Positions 8,620 through 15,683 of a DNA stretch of 64,000 bases are shown piece after piece. The stretch lies in the NCBI RefSeq assembly GCF_900105185.1, contig NZ_FNTJ01000001.1, positions 2,748,501 to 2,812,500 on the forward strand. The letters are read 5' to 3'. Under the pieces are notes generated by a model, which saw only the letters and a program-made list of their open reading frames with translations, did no database searches and was not told the origin of the DNA. How positions within the stretch are numbered: position 1 is the first letter of the stretch; each line of letters begins with the position of its first letter. The stretch comes from Pseudomonas saponiphila. Lineage in GTDB: Bacteria > Pseudomonadota > Gammaproteobacteria > Pseudomonadales > Pseudomonadaceae. The position numbers and the translations under genes are program-made.

Positions 8620-9684
8620 TTATTTGGTCGGCTTCACTATCTCCCCGACTCGCCTATAGACTTTCTTGGTCATCTCCTCGGTGGAATGCCCCAGCAACCG
8701 GCTTGCATGCGTCAGCTCAATCTCACTAGCCGCCTTCGGCCGTATGTCCTTGAACTGAAACTGCCGAATGCTGACCGCCAGTGCCGGATCGCCATCGGCC
8801 GCAGCCTTGATGGCAGCCTTCTCCCGCGCATCGTCCCAGCGGTTGCGCAGCATCTGCTGGCTCATTCGTAGCCCTGAAGCGTTCGTGATCAGCGTTGATG
8901 TCCTAATGCCGTTGATGGCCCTGCGCTCTTGTAGGTCTTCGATAAAGGCGCTCAAGCCGGACTGGACGCCTTCGTCCTCCAGGCGCAGGCGCAGGCGTTT
9001 TTCGGTCTTGCCCTGGCCTATCAGCAAGAATCCATTGTTTAGGTCGGTGGCGGCGATCTTGAGCACGTCTGCGGGGCGTTGTCCGGTCAAGTAGGCCAGA
9101 TCCATCGCGTCCTTCAGTTCCTGCACCGCCTCGGCGTAGACCGCATTCCATAAGGTCTCGCCGGCGTAGTAGTCCCTGGGATTTTCCTTGTTGCGGCGAA
9201 CGCCGAAGCACGGGTTGGCTTTGTCGGTCAGGCCCCACTCTCGGGCAATGGTGAATGCGTGAGAGAGCAGGGCGATTTCTCGATTGGCCCGGACCTTGGC
9301 GGTTCTGGCGTCGCGGTATTGGGCGATAACCTGGGGAGTGATCGATTCGATGGGCGCGTTTTCAAAGGCTCTCCTGAGCTGTTTGAGTTCCTTGCGGTTG
9401 TCCGACTGGGTGCGGATCGATTTGCCGGGGATGATCTCCTTTTCGTACCGATCGAAGACGTAGCTCATCAGGTGGTTGGGCTTGGGTGGTGCTCTGCGTT
9501 CCAGCCTGGCCCATTCCACCTTGGCCTGATCGAGGTCGGTGCCCAGTGGGATCTCCTTGCGTTTGCCGGTGGCGTCCCTGCCGTCGTAGTAGTACGCCGT
9601 CCAGATCTGGCCGCTCTTGCCCTTTCTGATACGGCGCACCATGCGTGGCGGCAGGTCGCGGTTGGCTGTGGTTCTCTTGCGCAC
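8620..9684 (-). CDS. int: Tyrosine-recombinase integrase of element 1
   Basis: A 354-residue phage-type integrase. The catalytic domain shows Arg203 (TGQRPADVL), a beta-hairpin lysine (GKTEKR, about 226), Arg315 (KDIRPKAAS), His333 (LLGHS) and the nucleophile Tyr343 (KKVYRRVG). The box II position that is usually histidine is Lys312 here; a degenerate cousin at 19156-19388 has arginine at the same place, so this is probably normal for the subfamily. The N-terminal part (to about 60) looks like an arm-binding beta-sheet domain. It should recombine at the tRNA-Cys att site. It faces attL with the two-gene cargo in between, and remnants of two more related integrases lie next to the other att copies. 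Confidence 0.93.
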   Translation of the reverse strand: MRKRTTANRDLPPRMVRRIRKGKSGQIWTAYYYDGRDATGKRKEIPLGTDLDQAKVEWARLERRAPPKPNHLMSYVFDRYEKEIIPGKSIRTQSDNRKELKQLRRAFENAPIESITPQVIAQYRDARTAKVRANREIALLSHAFTIAREWGLTDKANPCFGVRRNKENPRDYYAGETLWNAVYAEAVQELKDAMDLAYLTGQRPADVLKIAATDLNNGFLLIGQGKTEKRLRLRLEDEGVQSGLSAFIEDLQERRAINGIRTSTLITNASGLRMSQQMLRNRWDDAREKAAIKAAADGDPALAVSIRQFQFKDIRPKAASEIELTHASRLLGHSTEEMTKKVYRRVGEIVKPTK

Positions 9685-9687
9685 GGG

Positions 9688-9860
9688 TCAGCTCACATTC
9701 GCAAGGTTGAGCGACCAGACTTCAGTCACGGCATTAGTTGCTGAGGGTTTAACTCCGGCTAATTTCATCCTGGCGTAGACCCGGCCAACGATGGGGCGTC
9801 GGGCACCGGTCAGAACAAACTCCCAATGGCCAGGAACGTCTAACCCGCAGAATCGCTTAG
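9688..9860 (-). pseudogene. 3' fragment of an unidentified gene cut at a deletion junction
   Basis: Read on the minus strand, a frame ending 3 nt before the integrase start encodes about 55 protein-like residues (GHWEFVLTGARRPIVGRV, then VTEVWSLNLANVS). It has no start: upstream it runs straight into antisense tail-gene U sequence near 9860. I read it as the end of a small phage gene that was in operon with int, now fused to the late module by deletion of everything between. The family is not recognised. Confidence 0.4.
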
Positions 9861-10127
9861 CAGGCGGTGGGGCAGGGCGACGACAAAATCACCCACAAGG
9901 GCGCGGTATTTCCTAGGTTCAAGGGGGGGCTGGGTCAGTTGCAGAAACTGCGCAGCATCGGGCGGCGCCTGCAGCCGCTGAGCCTGACCACGGGCTACGG
10001 CGAGGTGCTGGGCACCTGGTGCCTGACCAGCCTTGAGGAAGAGCAGAGCCATTTGCTGGCCGGGGCATCCCGCGTAAGCAGGGCTTTTCGATGGAGTTCG
10101 TAAGCTATGGCGACGACATGCAGAACG
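9861..10127 (+). pseudogene. Phage tail protein U (gpU) remnant
   Basis: The frame beginning GQGDDKITHKGAVFP and continuing GYGEVLGTWCLTSLEEEQSH matches the C-terminal two-thirds of P2-like gpU, a tail terminator/assembly protein. The N-terminal third is missing at the 9860 junction. Near 10061 the frame is broken: the expected ending (IPRKQGFSMEFVSYGDDMQN) is readable in another frame, consistent with loss of one base. The gene is therefore doubly disabled. It is followed by X and D in P2 gene order. Confidence 0.65.
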
Positions 10128-10313
10128 TCGGACGGGGATCTGCTGGACACCCTGTGTCACCAGTATTACGGGCACTTGAACAGTAGTGTCGAAGCGGTGC
10201 TGGATGCCAACCAGGGGCTGGCCGACGAACCCCAGCCGTTCCGGGCTGGGGTGCTGATCGTGCTGCCGGAGTTGCCTAGCGTGCCTGATGCTGTGGTGAA
10301 GTTATGGGATTAA
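10107..10313 (+). CDS. Phage tail protein X (gpX), LysM-like
   Basis: A 68-residue protein with the compact fold of P2-like gpX (DGDLLDTLCHQYYG, then VEAVLDANQGLA, and a hydrophobic end VLIVLPELP), related to LysM. The family helps build the baseplate hub. The start is uncertain because the U remnant overlaps and may have been altered here; 10107 is the first ATG in frame. In an intact phage it would act with gpD and gpU, but the rest of the tail genes are missing from this element. Confidence 0.7.
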   Translation: MATTCRTSDGDLLDTLCHQYYGHLNSSVEAVLDANQGLADEPQPFRAGVLIVLPELPSVPDAVVKLWD

Positions 10314-10370
10314 AGGTGGCAGTTTGGTAGCATTCGGATAGTAATTTCTACAATGCTAGGGACTTGGCTG

Positions 10371-11033
10371 ATGAACAAGAAAAAAGTTGTAGGTTTTTTA
10401 GTTGGTATGGGAATGCTGGGATGCGCGCTGAGTGCTTCTGCTAGTGATAACCTTTTTAAGTCGTATGCCTATGAATCTCCTATTTCCGCTTATCCGAAGT
10501 CAAAGGGTTATTATGATTGCTCTGAAGAGATCGGCGGGAAGGCATTGTGCCTAGATGATGTGGACTTTCTTGGGCATAAGTTTGATGCAGTACTGGTTTT
10601 TTCTAATTCAAAATTGATCACGGTGTCGTTGAATAGTGCCTATGATCAGAGTCTTTACGCAACTGTAGTAGGCTCTCTTAGTAAAACGTTCACTCTAGCC
10701 GCTCTTGCTAATGGTCAGACTGAACTAGATTTAGTCCAGCTGGCTTCTAAGGCCTCTAGCCCTGAGGAGTTTAACTTTAAACTTACCAACTATGAGTCGG
10801 CAGCATTCAATAGCGGTAACTTGGTTTACACGTTCATTGAAGGGGTCGATTTGAATAAAAGATTCGCTAGCATTGCCAGTCTTCTGGATGCATCCGCTGA
10901 CAATATTCGAATTGCTGAGGTCGAGCTTGCAGGAGAGGGAGCCGACTCTAGTTTGATAATTAGCTTCAGCTTCCCCAATCTTGACGCGAAGAAAGTTACA
11001 GCCGCAGCCCAAAAGCCTGTCGAATCCTTTTAA
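10371..11033 (+). CDS. Secreted protein of unknown function inserted in the tail module
   Basis: A 220-residue protein. The ATG at 10371 follows TAGGG and starts a signal peptide (MNKKKVVGFLVGMGML, cleavage near SASA); the frame is open six codons further up. The mature part, about 195 residues, has two early cysteines (YYDCSEEIGGKALCLDD) that could form one disulfide, and no family that I recognise. Its base composition is clearly AT-richer than genes X and D on either side, and it carries its own terminator. These are the signs of a phage moron: an independently expressed cargo gene dropped between late genes X and D. A periplasmic role in the lysogen is likely. Confidence 0.8.
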   Translation: MNKKKVVGFLVGMGMLGCALSASASDNLFKSYAYESPISAYPKSKGYYDCSEEIGGKALCLDDVDFLGHKFDAVLVFSNSKLITVSLNSAYDQSLYATVVGSLSKTFTLAALANGQTELDLVQLASKASSPEEFNFKLTNYESAAFNSGNLVYTFIEGVDLNKRFASIASLLDASADNIRIAEVELAGEGADSSLIISFSFPNLDAKKVTAAAQKPVESF

Positions 11034-11051
11034 GACATAAAATATATGACA

Positions 11052-11077
11052 GAGCCCCGTATAAACGGGGCTTTTTT
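11052..11077 (+). terminator. Terminator of the inserted secreted-protein gene
   Basis: AGCCCCGT and ACGGGGCT form a stem with a 4-nt loop and are followed by six T, 20 bp after the stop of the gene at 10371-11033. Confidence 0.9.
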
Positions 11078-11094
11078 GTTTCTGAGGTATTTAA

Positions 11095-12138
11095 ATGAGC
11101 CCCATGTTCCGAATCGTTGCCGACGGCAAGAACATCACCGCACTGATCAATGACCGGCTGTTGACCCTGCGCACCTCGGACAAGCCCGGCATGGAGTCGG
11201 ACGAGTTTGAGCTGCGCATCGACGACCGCGACGGCGCTGTGGCGCTGCCCAGCTGGGGCGCGAGCATCGAGGTGTTCATGGGCTGCGCCGGCCAGTCACT
11301 GACCCGCCTTGGGCGCTACATGGTGGACGAGGTCGTGGTGACGGGGCCGCCTGATTCTATCGAGATCAGGGGCAAGGCCAGCGACATGCGCGGCAGTGGC
11401 AAGACCACCCGCAGCGGGAGCTGGGAAAACGTCCCGCTGCAACAGATCGTGCGCGATGTGGCGACCCGCAATGGCTGGCAACCGGTGTGCCCGGTGACCA
11501 CCAAGGTGCCCCGGGTCGACCAGCTTAATGAATCCGACTTCAACTTCATCACACGCCTGGCCAAGCAGTACGACTGCACGGCCAAGGTGGCCGACGGCAA
11601 GCTGCTGGTGCTGCCCCGACAGGCCGGGCAGAGCGCTAGCGGTAAGGCCCTTGGCACCGTCACCATCACTCGCCGCGACGTGAGCCGCTATCAGTTCCGC
11701 CTGGGGGACAAAAGCACCCACAAGGCGGTACAGACCAAGCACCAGGACAAAAAGAGCGGAAAGCTGCGGGTTGTCGACCTGGGCAACGAGGATTCCCCGG
11801 ACGGCCTGCCGCCGGTGCACACCGACCGCCACATCTACCCGAACAAGTCCGCCGCCGAACAGGCCGCCAAGGCGCGTCTGGCGGCATTCAACCGCAGCAC
11901 CGCCGGTGTGCGCCTGGATATGCCTGGCCGAACCGATCTGTTCGCTGAACGCATGATCAATGCCCAGGGCTTCAAGGTTGGCCTCGATGGCGAGTACCTG
12001 GTGGACTCGGTCGAACAGGTGTTCACCCAGTCCGGGTGGAGCACTACGGTGGAATGCAACGGCGGCAAGAAGGGCAAGGCGAAAGCCAAGGGCAAGAAAA
12101 AGAAAGAAACCAAGCCGCTCAAGGTTGTGCAGCTTTAG
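11095..12138 (+). CDS. Phage late control protein D (tail hub, gpD)
   Basis: A 347-residue protein of the P2 gpD / contractile tail hub family. The N-terminal barrel region (FRIVADGKNITALINDRL) and the motif NESDFNFITRLAKQYDC near residues 143-159 are typical, and the length is normal. The C-terminus is a lysine-rich tail (GKKGKAKAKGKKKKETKP). The hub trimer sits at the tip of the tail tube. The start at 11095 follows GAGG. Gene order X-D-endolysin-spanin is usual for P2-like pseudomonad prophages. With most tail genes deleted it cannot build a tail on its own. A degraded second copy of its middle part lies at 19386-19680. Confidence 0.9.
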   Translation: MSPMFRIVADGKNITALINDRLLTLRTSDKPGMESDEFELRIDDRDGAVALPSWGASIEVFMGCAGQSLTRLGRYMVDEVVVTGPPDSIEIRGKASDMRGSGKTTRSGSWENVPLQQIVRDVATRNGWQPVCPVTTKVPRVDQLNESDFNFITRLAKQYDCTAKVADGKLLVLPRQAGQSASGKALGTVTITRRDVSRYQFRLGDKSTHKAVQTKHQDKKSGKLRVVDLGNEDSPDGLPPVHTDRHIYPNKSAAEQAAKARLAAFNRSTAGVRLDMPGRTDLFAERMINAQGFKVGLDGEYLVDSVEQVFTQSGWSTTVECNGGKKGKAKAKGKKKKETKPLKVVQL

Positions 12139-12166
12139 AACCCCATAATCACTGGAGATATCAGGC

Positions 12167-12718
12167 ATGACGATTACCACGCAGCAGTTGCTGCAGATCC
12201 TCCCCAACGCCGGCGCTAAAGCCGGCGTTTTTGTTCCTGCTCTCAACGCTGCCATGAGCAAGTACGCAATTATCACCCGGCTGCGGATGGCAGCGTTCAT
12301 CGCGCAGATCGGCCATGAGTCCGGCCAGTTGCAATGGGTACGCGAGCTGGGCAGCAATCAGTACCTGAGCAAGTACGACACTGGCACCCTGGCCAAGCGC
12401 CTGGGCAATACACCCGAAGCGGATGGCGACGGCCAGAAGTACCGGGGTAGGGGGCTGATTCAGGTCACCGGCCGGGCGAACTACGAAGCCTGCAGTGAAG
12501 CGCTGTTCAGCGATGCTCGACTACTCAACACCCCGGAGCTGCTGGAAGCCCCGGTCTATGCCGCGCTGTCGGCGGGTTGGTTCTGGCAGCGGGCAGGGCT
12601 GAACACCCTGGCCGATAAAGGCGACTTCCTCACCATCACCAAGCGCATCAACGGCGGAACCAACGGCCTGGCGGATCGCGAGGCGCTATATCAGCGTGCG
12701 TTGAAGGTGCTGCCATGA
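12167..12718 (+). CDS. Endolysin, glycoside hydrolase family 19
   Basis: A 183-residue muralytic enzyme of the chitinase-like GH19 family used by many Pseudomonas phages to cut peptidoglycan. The catalytic glutamate is in AAFIAQIGHESGQ, and the second signature KYRGRGLIQVTGRANY is complete. There is no signal sequence, so export would need a holin, and I see no holin gene nearby. Its stop overlaps the start of the Rz gene by ATGA, giving a coupled lysis cassette. A short piece of the same gene recurs in the collapsed copy near 19694. Confidence 0.9.
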   Translation: MTITTQQLLQILPNAGAKAGVFVPALNAAMSKYAIITRLRMAAFIAQIGHESGQLQWVRELGSNQYLSKYDTGTLAKRLGNTPEADGDGQKYRGRGLIQVTGRANYEACSEALFSDARLLNTPELLEAPVYAALSAGWFWQRAGLNTLADKGDFLTITKRINGGTNGLADREALYQRALKVLP

Positions 12719-13248
12719 AGGCCCCGGGTTGGCTGTTGCCGGTACTGGCCCTAGTGCTGGGGTTCGTCTTGGGTGGTTGGCTGGCCTGGACGTGGCAGGC
12801 CAACGCCTACGGCAAGGATCTGGCTGACCAGGCCGATGCGTACAGCAGGGACCGCGAGCAGGCCGCCACGGAGGTGATCAACTGGCAGGAAACTCAGCAG
12901 GATGCCCGTCGGGCGCTGGAGGACCGCCTGCAGGCGAATGACGAAACCCACTACAAGGAATTGCGCGATGCTCAAACGAACCAGGCTCGCCTGCGTGATC
13001 GGCTTGCTACTGCTGACCTGCGGCTGTCAGTCCTACTCAACACCGCCGCCTCGGGTGGTAGCGCTGGGGTGCCAGCCACCCCCGGCACCTGCGGCGTGGT
13101 TCATGGAAGAGCGCGAGCCGAACTTGACCCAGCGGCTGCTCGACGAATTGTCGCCATCGCCGGAGACGGCGACCAAGGATTGATTGCCCTAGTGGCCTGC
13201 CAACGCTACGTTAAGGAAGTCACAAGGACCGTGAAGCTTGACAGGTAA
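12715..13248 (+). CDS. Inner-membrane spanin subunit (Rz-like)
   Basis: A 177-residue protein with one N-terminal signal-anchor helix (WLLPVLALVLGFVLGGWLAW) followed by a long charged, helical periplasmic part (RDREQAATEVINWQETQQDA), the classic Rz layout. With the o-spanin encoded inside it, it would fuse inner and outer membranes at the last step of phage lysis. It overlaps the endolysin stop by four bases. The C-terminal third beyond the nested Rz1 is longer than in lambda Rz but usual in pseudomonad phages. Confidence 0.85.
   Translation: MKAPGWLLPVLALVLGFVLGGWLAWTWQANAYGKDLADQADAYSRDREQAATEVINWQETQQDARRALEDRLQANDETHYKELRDAQTNQARLRDRLATADLRLSVLLNTAASGGSAGVPATPGTCGVVHGRARAELDPAAARRIVAIAGDGDQGLIALVACQRYVKEVTRTVKLDR
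12968..13183 (+). CDS. Outer-membrane spanin lipoprotein (Rz1-like), nested inside Rz
   Basis: A 71-residue lipoprotein in the +1 frame, wholly within the Rz gene. The start at 12968 gives MLKRTRLACVIGLLLLTCGC with a lipobox-type ending, then a proline-rich segment (STPPPR, QPPPAPAAW) typical of o-spanins. A longer open frame from 12902 lacks a signal peptide at its start. Embedded Rz1 genes of this kind are the rule for two-component spanins, which supports both calls. Confidence 0.8.
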   Translation: MLKRTRLACVIGLLLLTCGCQSYSTPPPRVVALGCQPPPAPAAWFMEEREPNLTQRLLDELSPSPETATKD

Positions 13249-13255
13249 TGAAACG

Positions 13256-13285
13256 AAAAATGCCCCTGAGTTTCAGGGGCATTTA
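13256..13285. terminator. Bidirectional terminator between Rz and the DUF3606 gene
   Basis: AATGCCCCTGA and TCAGGGGCATT form a near-perfect stem flanked by A and T runs, between two convergent genes ending at 13248 and 13290. Confidence 0.85.
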
Positions 13286-13289
13286 CAAC

Positions 13290-13466
13290 TTACTTCTTGA
13301 GGTGTTTCTTCACATCGTCAGCGTAAACGCCAACCTCTTTCACTGCTTTTTTTAGCTGATCTTCCGTCACACCTAACTTTTTCGACCAGTCTCGCAGCTC
13401 ATGCGATTGGTTGACGTTCACCTTGTCCCGATCCGCTTTACCAGTTTTCGTTAGGTCATCAGGCAT
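13290..13466 (-). CDS. Small DUF3606-like protein
   Basis: A 58-residue acidic/basic helical protein. The pattern DRDKVNVNQSHELRDWSKKL followed by GVTEDQLKKAVKEVG and KKHLKK is that of the DUF3606 family, small proteins of unknown function common in soil bacteria and on mobile elements. The ATG at 13466 is preceded by GGAG. It reads opposite to the phage lysis genes and shares their terminator, so it is independent cargo. A 15-bp perfect palindrome lies 42 bp upstream. Confidence 0.8.
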   Translation of the reverse strand: MPDDLTKTGKADRDKVNVNQSHELRDWSKKLGVTEDQLKKAVKEVGVYADDVKKHLKK

Positions 13467-13507
13467 TTTTCGCGCTCCGTTGAGTCGGAATTAATCCAAC
13501 TGGGTTT

Positions 13508-13522
13508 GGCTTAAATTAAGCC
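13508..13522. promoter_or_regulatory. Perfect palindrome upstream of the DUF3606 gene
   Basis: GGCTTAA-A-TTAAGCC is a 15-bp dyad 42 bp upstream of the start at 13466. It has the size of a dimeric repressor site overlapping a promoter, but no regulator can be assigned. Confidence 0.35.
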
Positions 13523-13642
13523 GGAGCCTTCCAGCTAAGCAGGGCGGTATCGTCCGTCAAATTTGTAGAGTCAATTTAGTCCGATAAATTGATTCAGAAC
13601 GTGTCCCTATTCAAAAAGAAGCGGCTGGTCTGGATGCGTCAA

Positions 13643-13672
13643 CATCCCGGCCGGTTGCTGTCGGCCGGGATG
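13643..13672. other. GC-rich hairpin in a gene-free stretch
   Basis: CATCCCGGCCG and CGGCCGGGATG pair perfectly across 8 nt. There is no T run on either side. The surrounding 13467-13790 holds no supported gene and is probably remnant phage DNA downstream of the lysis cassette. Confidence 0.4.
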
Positions 13673-13790
13673 ATCACAAAGCCGTCGTGCTTGCTCTGGT
13701 CCGGTCTTGGCAACTGTCCGATTGAGGCACAGAAGATAGGGGAGCCAACATCTTAACTAGGAGATGTGGCAAACCCATATCAGAAGGGCA

Positions 13791-14090
13791 ATGGACAGTA
13801 CAGGGATGGAAAGTGACACGGGGAGTAAGAAAAGCCGAAGCTCAGGCGATATAGCTAAAATTCTTAAACAGGCAGCAAGGTGCTTTAACATTGGCCGGTA
13901 CCCAATATTCAGAATTGAAGTTGAGTTCCCGGCTGATTCAAAACTATCAGGCGATCAGCCTGAAGTAGATGAAGATCTGCCCTTACGCACCCTGATAAGG
14001 TTTGTCGGACTTGCGCCTTGGAAGGGAGTTGATGTTAATCCCAGGCTCTTGGCTACGCAACCGGCGATAGAGCCGAGCCTCACTTGCTGA
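13791..14090 (+). CDS. Hypothetical protein
   Basis: A 99-codon frame from the ATG at 13791, which follows AAGGG; another ATG at 13764 is less well placed. The middle (ILKQAARCFNIGRYPIFRIE) looks protein-like, but the last third is low in structure and no family is recognised. A strong terminator lies about 110 bp downstream. It could be a truncated gene. Confidence 0.35.
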   Translation: MDSTGMESDTGSKKSRSSGDIAKILKQAARCFNIGRYPIFRIEVEFPADSKLSGDQPEVDEDLPLRTLIRFVGLAPWKGVDVNPRLLATQPAIEPSLTC

Positions 14091-14202
14091 GACTCATGCA
14101 CTCCAGAACACAGGCTCTCACGGGGGGCAGGGGCAAAAATGGAGCAATCTATACGCCAAACAATGCCATTTAATGCCAAGCGACGATTTATCTAGCTTTG
14201 TC

Positions 14203-14249
14203 AAAAAAGCCCTATAGCCCTTGTTCCTCGGGGCTGTAGGGCTTTTTTG
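14203..14249. terminator. Strong bidirectional terminator
   Basis: AAAAAAGCCCTATAGCCC and GGGCTGTAGGGCTTTTTT form a long stem with A and T runs on both sides, placed just beyond the stop of the minus-strand HEPN gene (14282). It can end that operon and any transcript from the left. Confidence 0.92.
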
Positions 14250-14281
14250 CGTTAATATCCGAGCACAATCGGCGTATGCAA

Positions 14282-14818
14282 TTAATCTTGTATTTCAATT
14301 ACCGGTTCATCTTCGCCTTCTTCAAATTCATGATGAACCACTTGATCTAAAATTCTGAGCACCTCGACGCCACTATTGAAATATTCAATGGTTGAGGCTA
14401 TATCAATATTTGGTGTCCCTCCATGCGCAAATTCGTTGCGAGCGTTTACGAGTTTGCTTAAGGCGCCGGAGTAGCGGGGCTTGTCGCCGAGGCCAACAAG
14501 CTCCTCAAATTTTTTTCCCCAGCGATTGTCGAAATCCTGAAGAATGGCTTGGATCTGCCCTAGCCTCGGGTTTACTGAGTTTTCTCTGATTTTCTTTCTG
14601 ACGAAATTTTTTACTTGGATGGCGCAGTCTGCGTCCACCTTGTCGGCGATTATTTGTTTGAAGCCAACTTCGATTGTGCCAGATGCACGTATTACTGCAT
14701 ATCGTTTCATGTACGGTGTGGGTGTGGCCGCATCTCCCATGCCTGTAAGGAATTGTTTTATTCCTTCTAGTTCTTGGGAGCAAGATTGTAGTTGTCTTTC
14801 AACTTCCCTGTTTCTCAT
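14282..14818 (-). CDS. HEPN-domain putative RNase, second gene of the DUF262-HEPN pair
   Basis: A 178-residue all-helical protein. The HEPN signature is R127-NEFA-H132 in LVNARNEFAHGG, the Rx4-6H motif that forms the RNase active site in HEPN toxins. The layout (conserved YAVIRASGTIEVGFKQII early, LGQIQAILQDFDNRWGKKF in the middle) fits the RiboL-PSP/MAE_18760-like HEPN group, which published genome surveys place in restriction and defence loci. An acidic tail ends the protein. Its ATG lies 22 bp from an IS21 insertion. With the IS removed on paper, its ATG overlaps the stop of the DUF262 gene by ATGA. As it stands, transcription from the DUF262 promoter must cross 2.6 kb of IS. Confidence 0.82.
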   Translation of the reverse strand: MRNREVERQLQSCSQELEGIKQFLTGMGDAATPTPYMKRYAVIRASGTIEVGFKQIIADKVDADCAIQVKNFVRKKIRENSVNPRLGQIQAILQDFDNRWGKKFEELVGLGDKPRYSGALSKLVNARNEFAHGGTPNIDIASTIEYFNSGVEVLRILDQVVHHEFEEGEDEPVIEIQD

Positions 14819-14834
14819 TTTTGCGCCCCATTAA

Positions 14835-14840
14835 ATAAGG
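14835..14840. repeat. 6-bp target-site duplication of IS copy A, left
   Basis: ATAAGG directly abuts the IS end TGCGGATTTCGG at 14841 and is repeated at 17482-17487 after the other end. Confidence 0.88.
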
Positions 14841-14933
14841 TGCGGATTTCGGTGAACGTGACCGAGCGTTTCGCTAATACGTGACCGGTGCTTCCACCCC
14901 GGTTGCGCGGGTTCTGGATTGTAATCGCATCGG

Positions 14934-15683
14934 TCACGATGCGGCTTGTTCCTCGGCTTTTTTTCGGCGCAGCGACTCGCCTTTCATCGTCAGTCGGTAG
15001 GCGTTGTGCACCAGGCGGTCGAGGATGGCATCGGCCAGGGTCGGGTCGTTGATCCAGCCGTGCCAGTGCTCGATGGGCAGTTGGCTCGTCAGGATGGTGG
15101 AGCGGCTGCCAGCGCGGTCGTCGATCACCTCCAGCAGGTCATGCCGGGCTCCTTCCTCCAGCGGGGCTAGCGCCCAGTCGTCCAGCACCAGGACGTCGAC
15201 CTTTGCCAGCTGTTGCAGGGTACGGCCGAAGCTGCCGTCGCCATGAGCGATGCGCAGTTGTTCCAGCAGGCGCGGGGTGCGCAGGTACAGGGTGCTATAG
15301 CCCTGGCGGCAGGCCTGGTTGCCCAGGGCGCAGGCCAGCCAGGTTTTGCCGGCACCGGTCGGGCCGGTCAGCAGCAGGTTGTGCTGCTGGCGGATCCAGT
15401 CGCCACTGGCCAGGGTGGCGATCAGACGCTCGTCCAGGGCGCGTCCGGTGCGGCGGTCGAGATCTTCCAGGCAGGCGTTGGCGTACTTGAGCTTGGCCTT
15501 CTTGCGCAGCCGTACCAGGCGCTGGTTGTCACGCCAGGCCAGTTCGCGGTCGAGCAGTAGGCCGAGGCGTTCATCGAAGCTCAGGCTGTGGCTGGCCGGC
15601 AGCGTCCATTGCTCTTCCAGGGCGCGGGCCATGCCGTCCAGGCGTAGCTGGTGCAGTTGATTCAGGGTGTGTTGCGGCATCAT
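14934..15683 (-). CDS. istB: IstB, AAA+ ATPase of IS21 (copy A)
   Basis: A 249-residue helper ATPase. Walker A is [14 protein letters not shown] and Walker B is [11 protein letters not shown]. The ATG at 15683 (MMPQHTLNQ) follows AGGAG; a longer open frame upstream overlaps istA and is not IstB-like. IstB assembles on DNA, selects the target and activates the IstA transposase. It is translated from the same transcript as istA, whose 3' end it overlaps by 113 nt. Confidence 0.95.
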   Translation of the reverse strand: MMPQHTLNQLHQLRLDGMARALEEQWTLPASHSLSFDERLGLLLDRELAWRDNQRLVRLRKKAKLKYANACLEDLDRRTGRALDERLIATLASGDWIRQQHNLLLTGPTGAGKTWLACALGNQACRQGYSTLYLRTPRLLEQLRIAHGDGSFGRTLQQLAKVDVLVLDDWALAPLEEGARHDLLEVIDDRAGSRSTILTSQLPIEHWHGWINDPTLADAILDRLVHNAYRLTMKGESLRRKKAEEQAAS

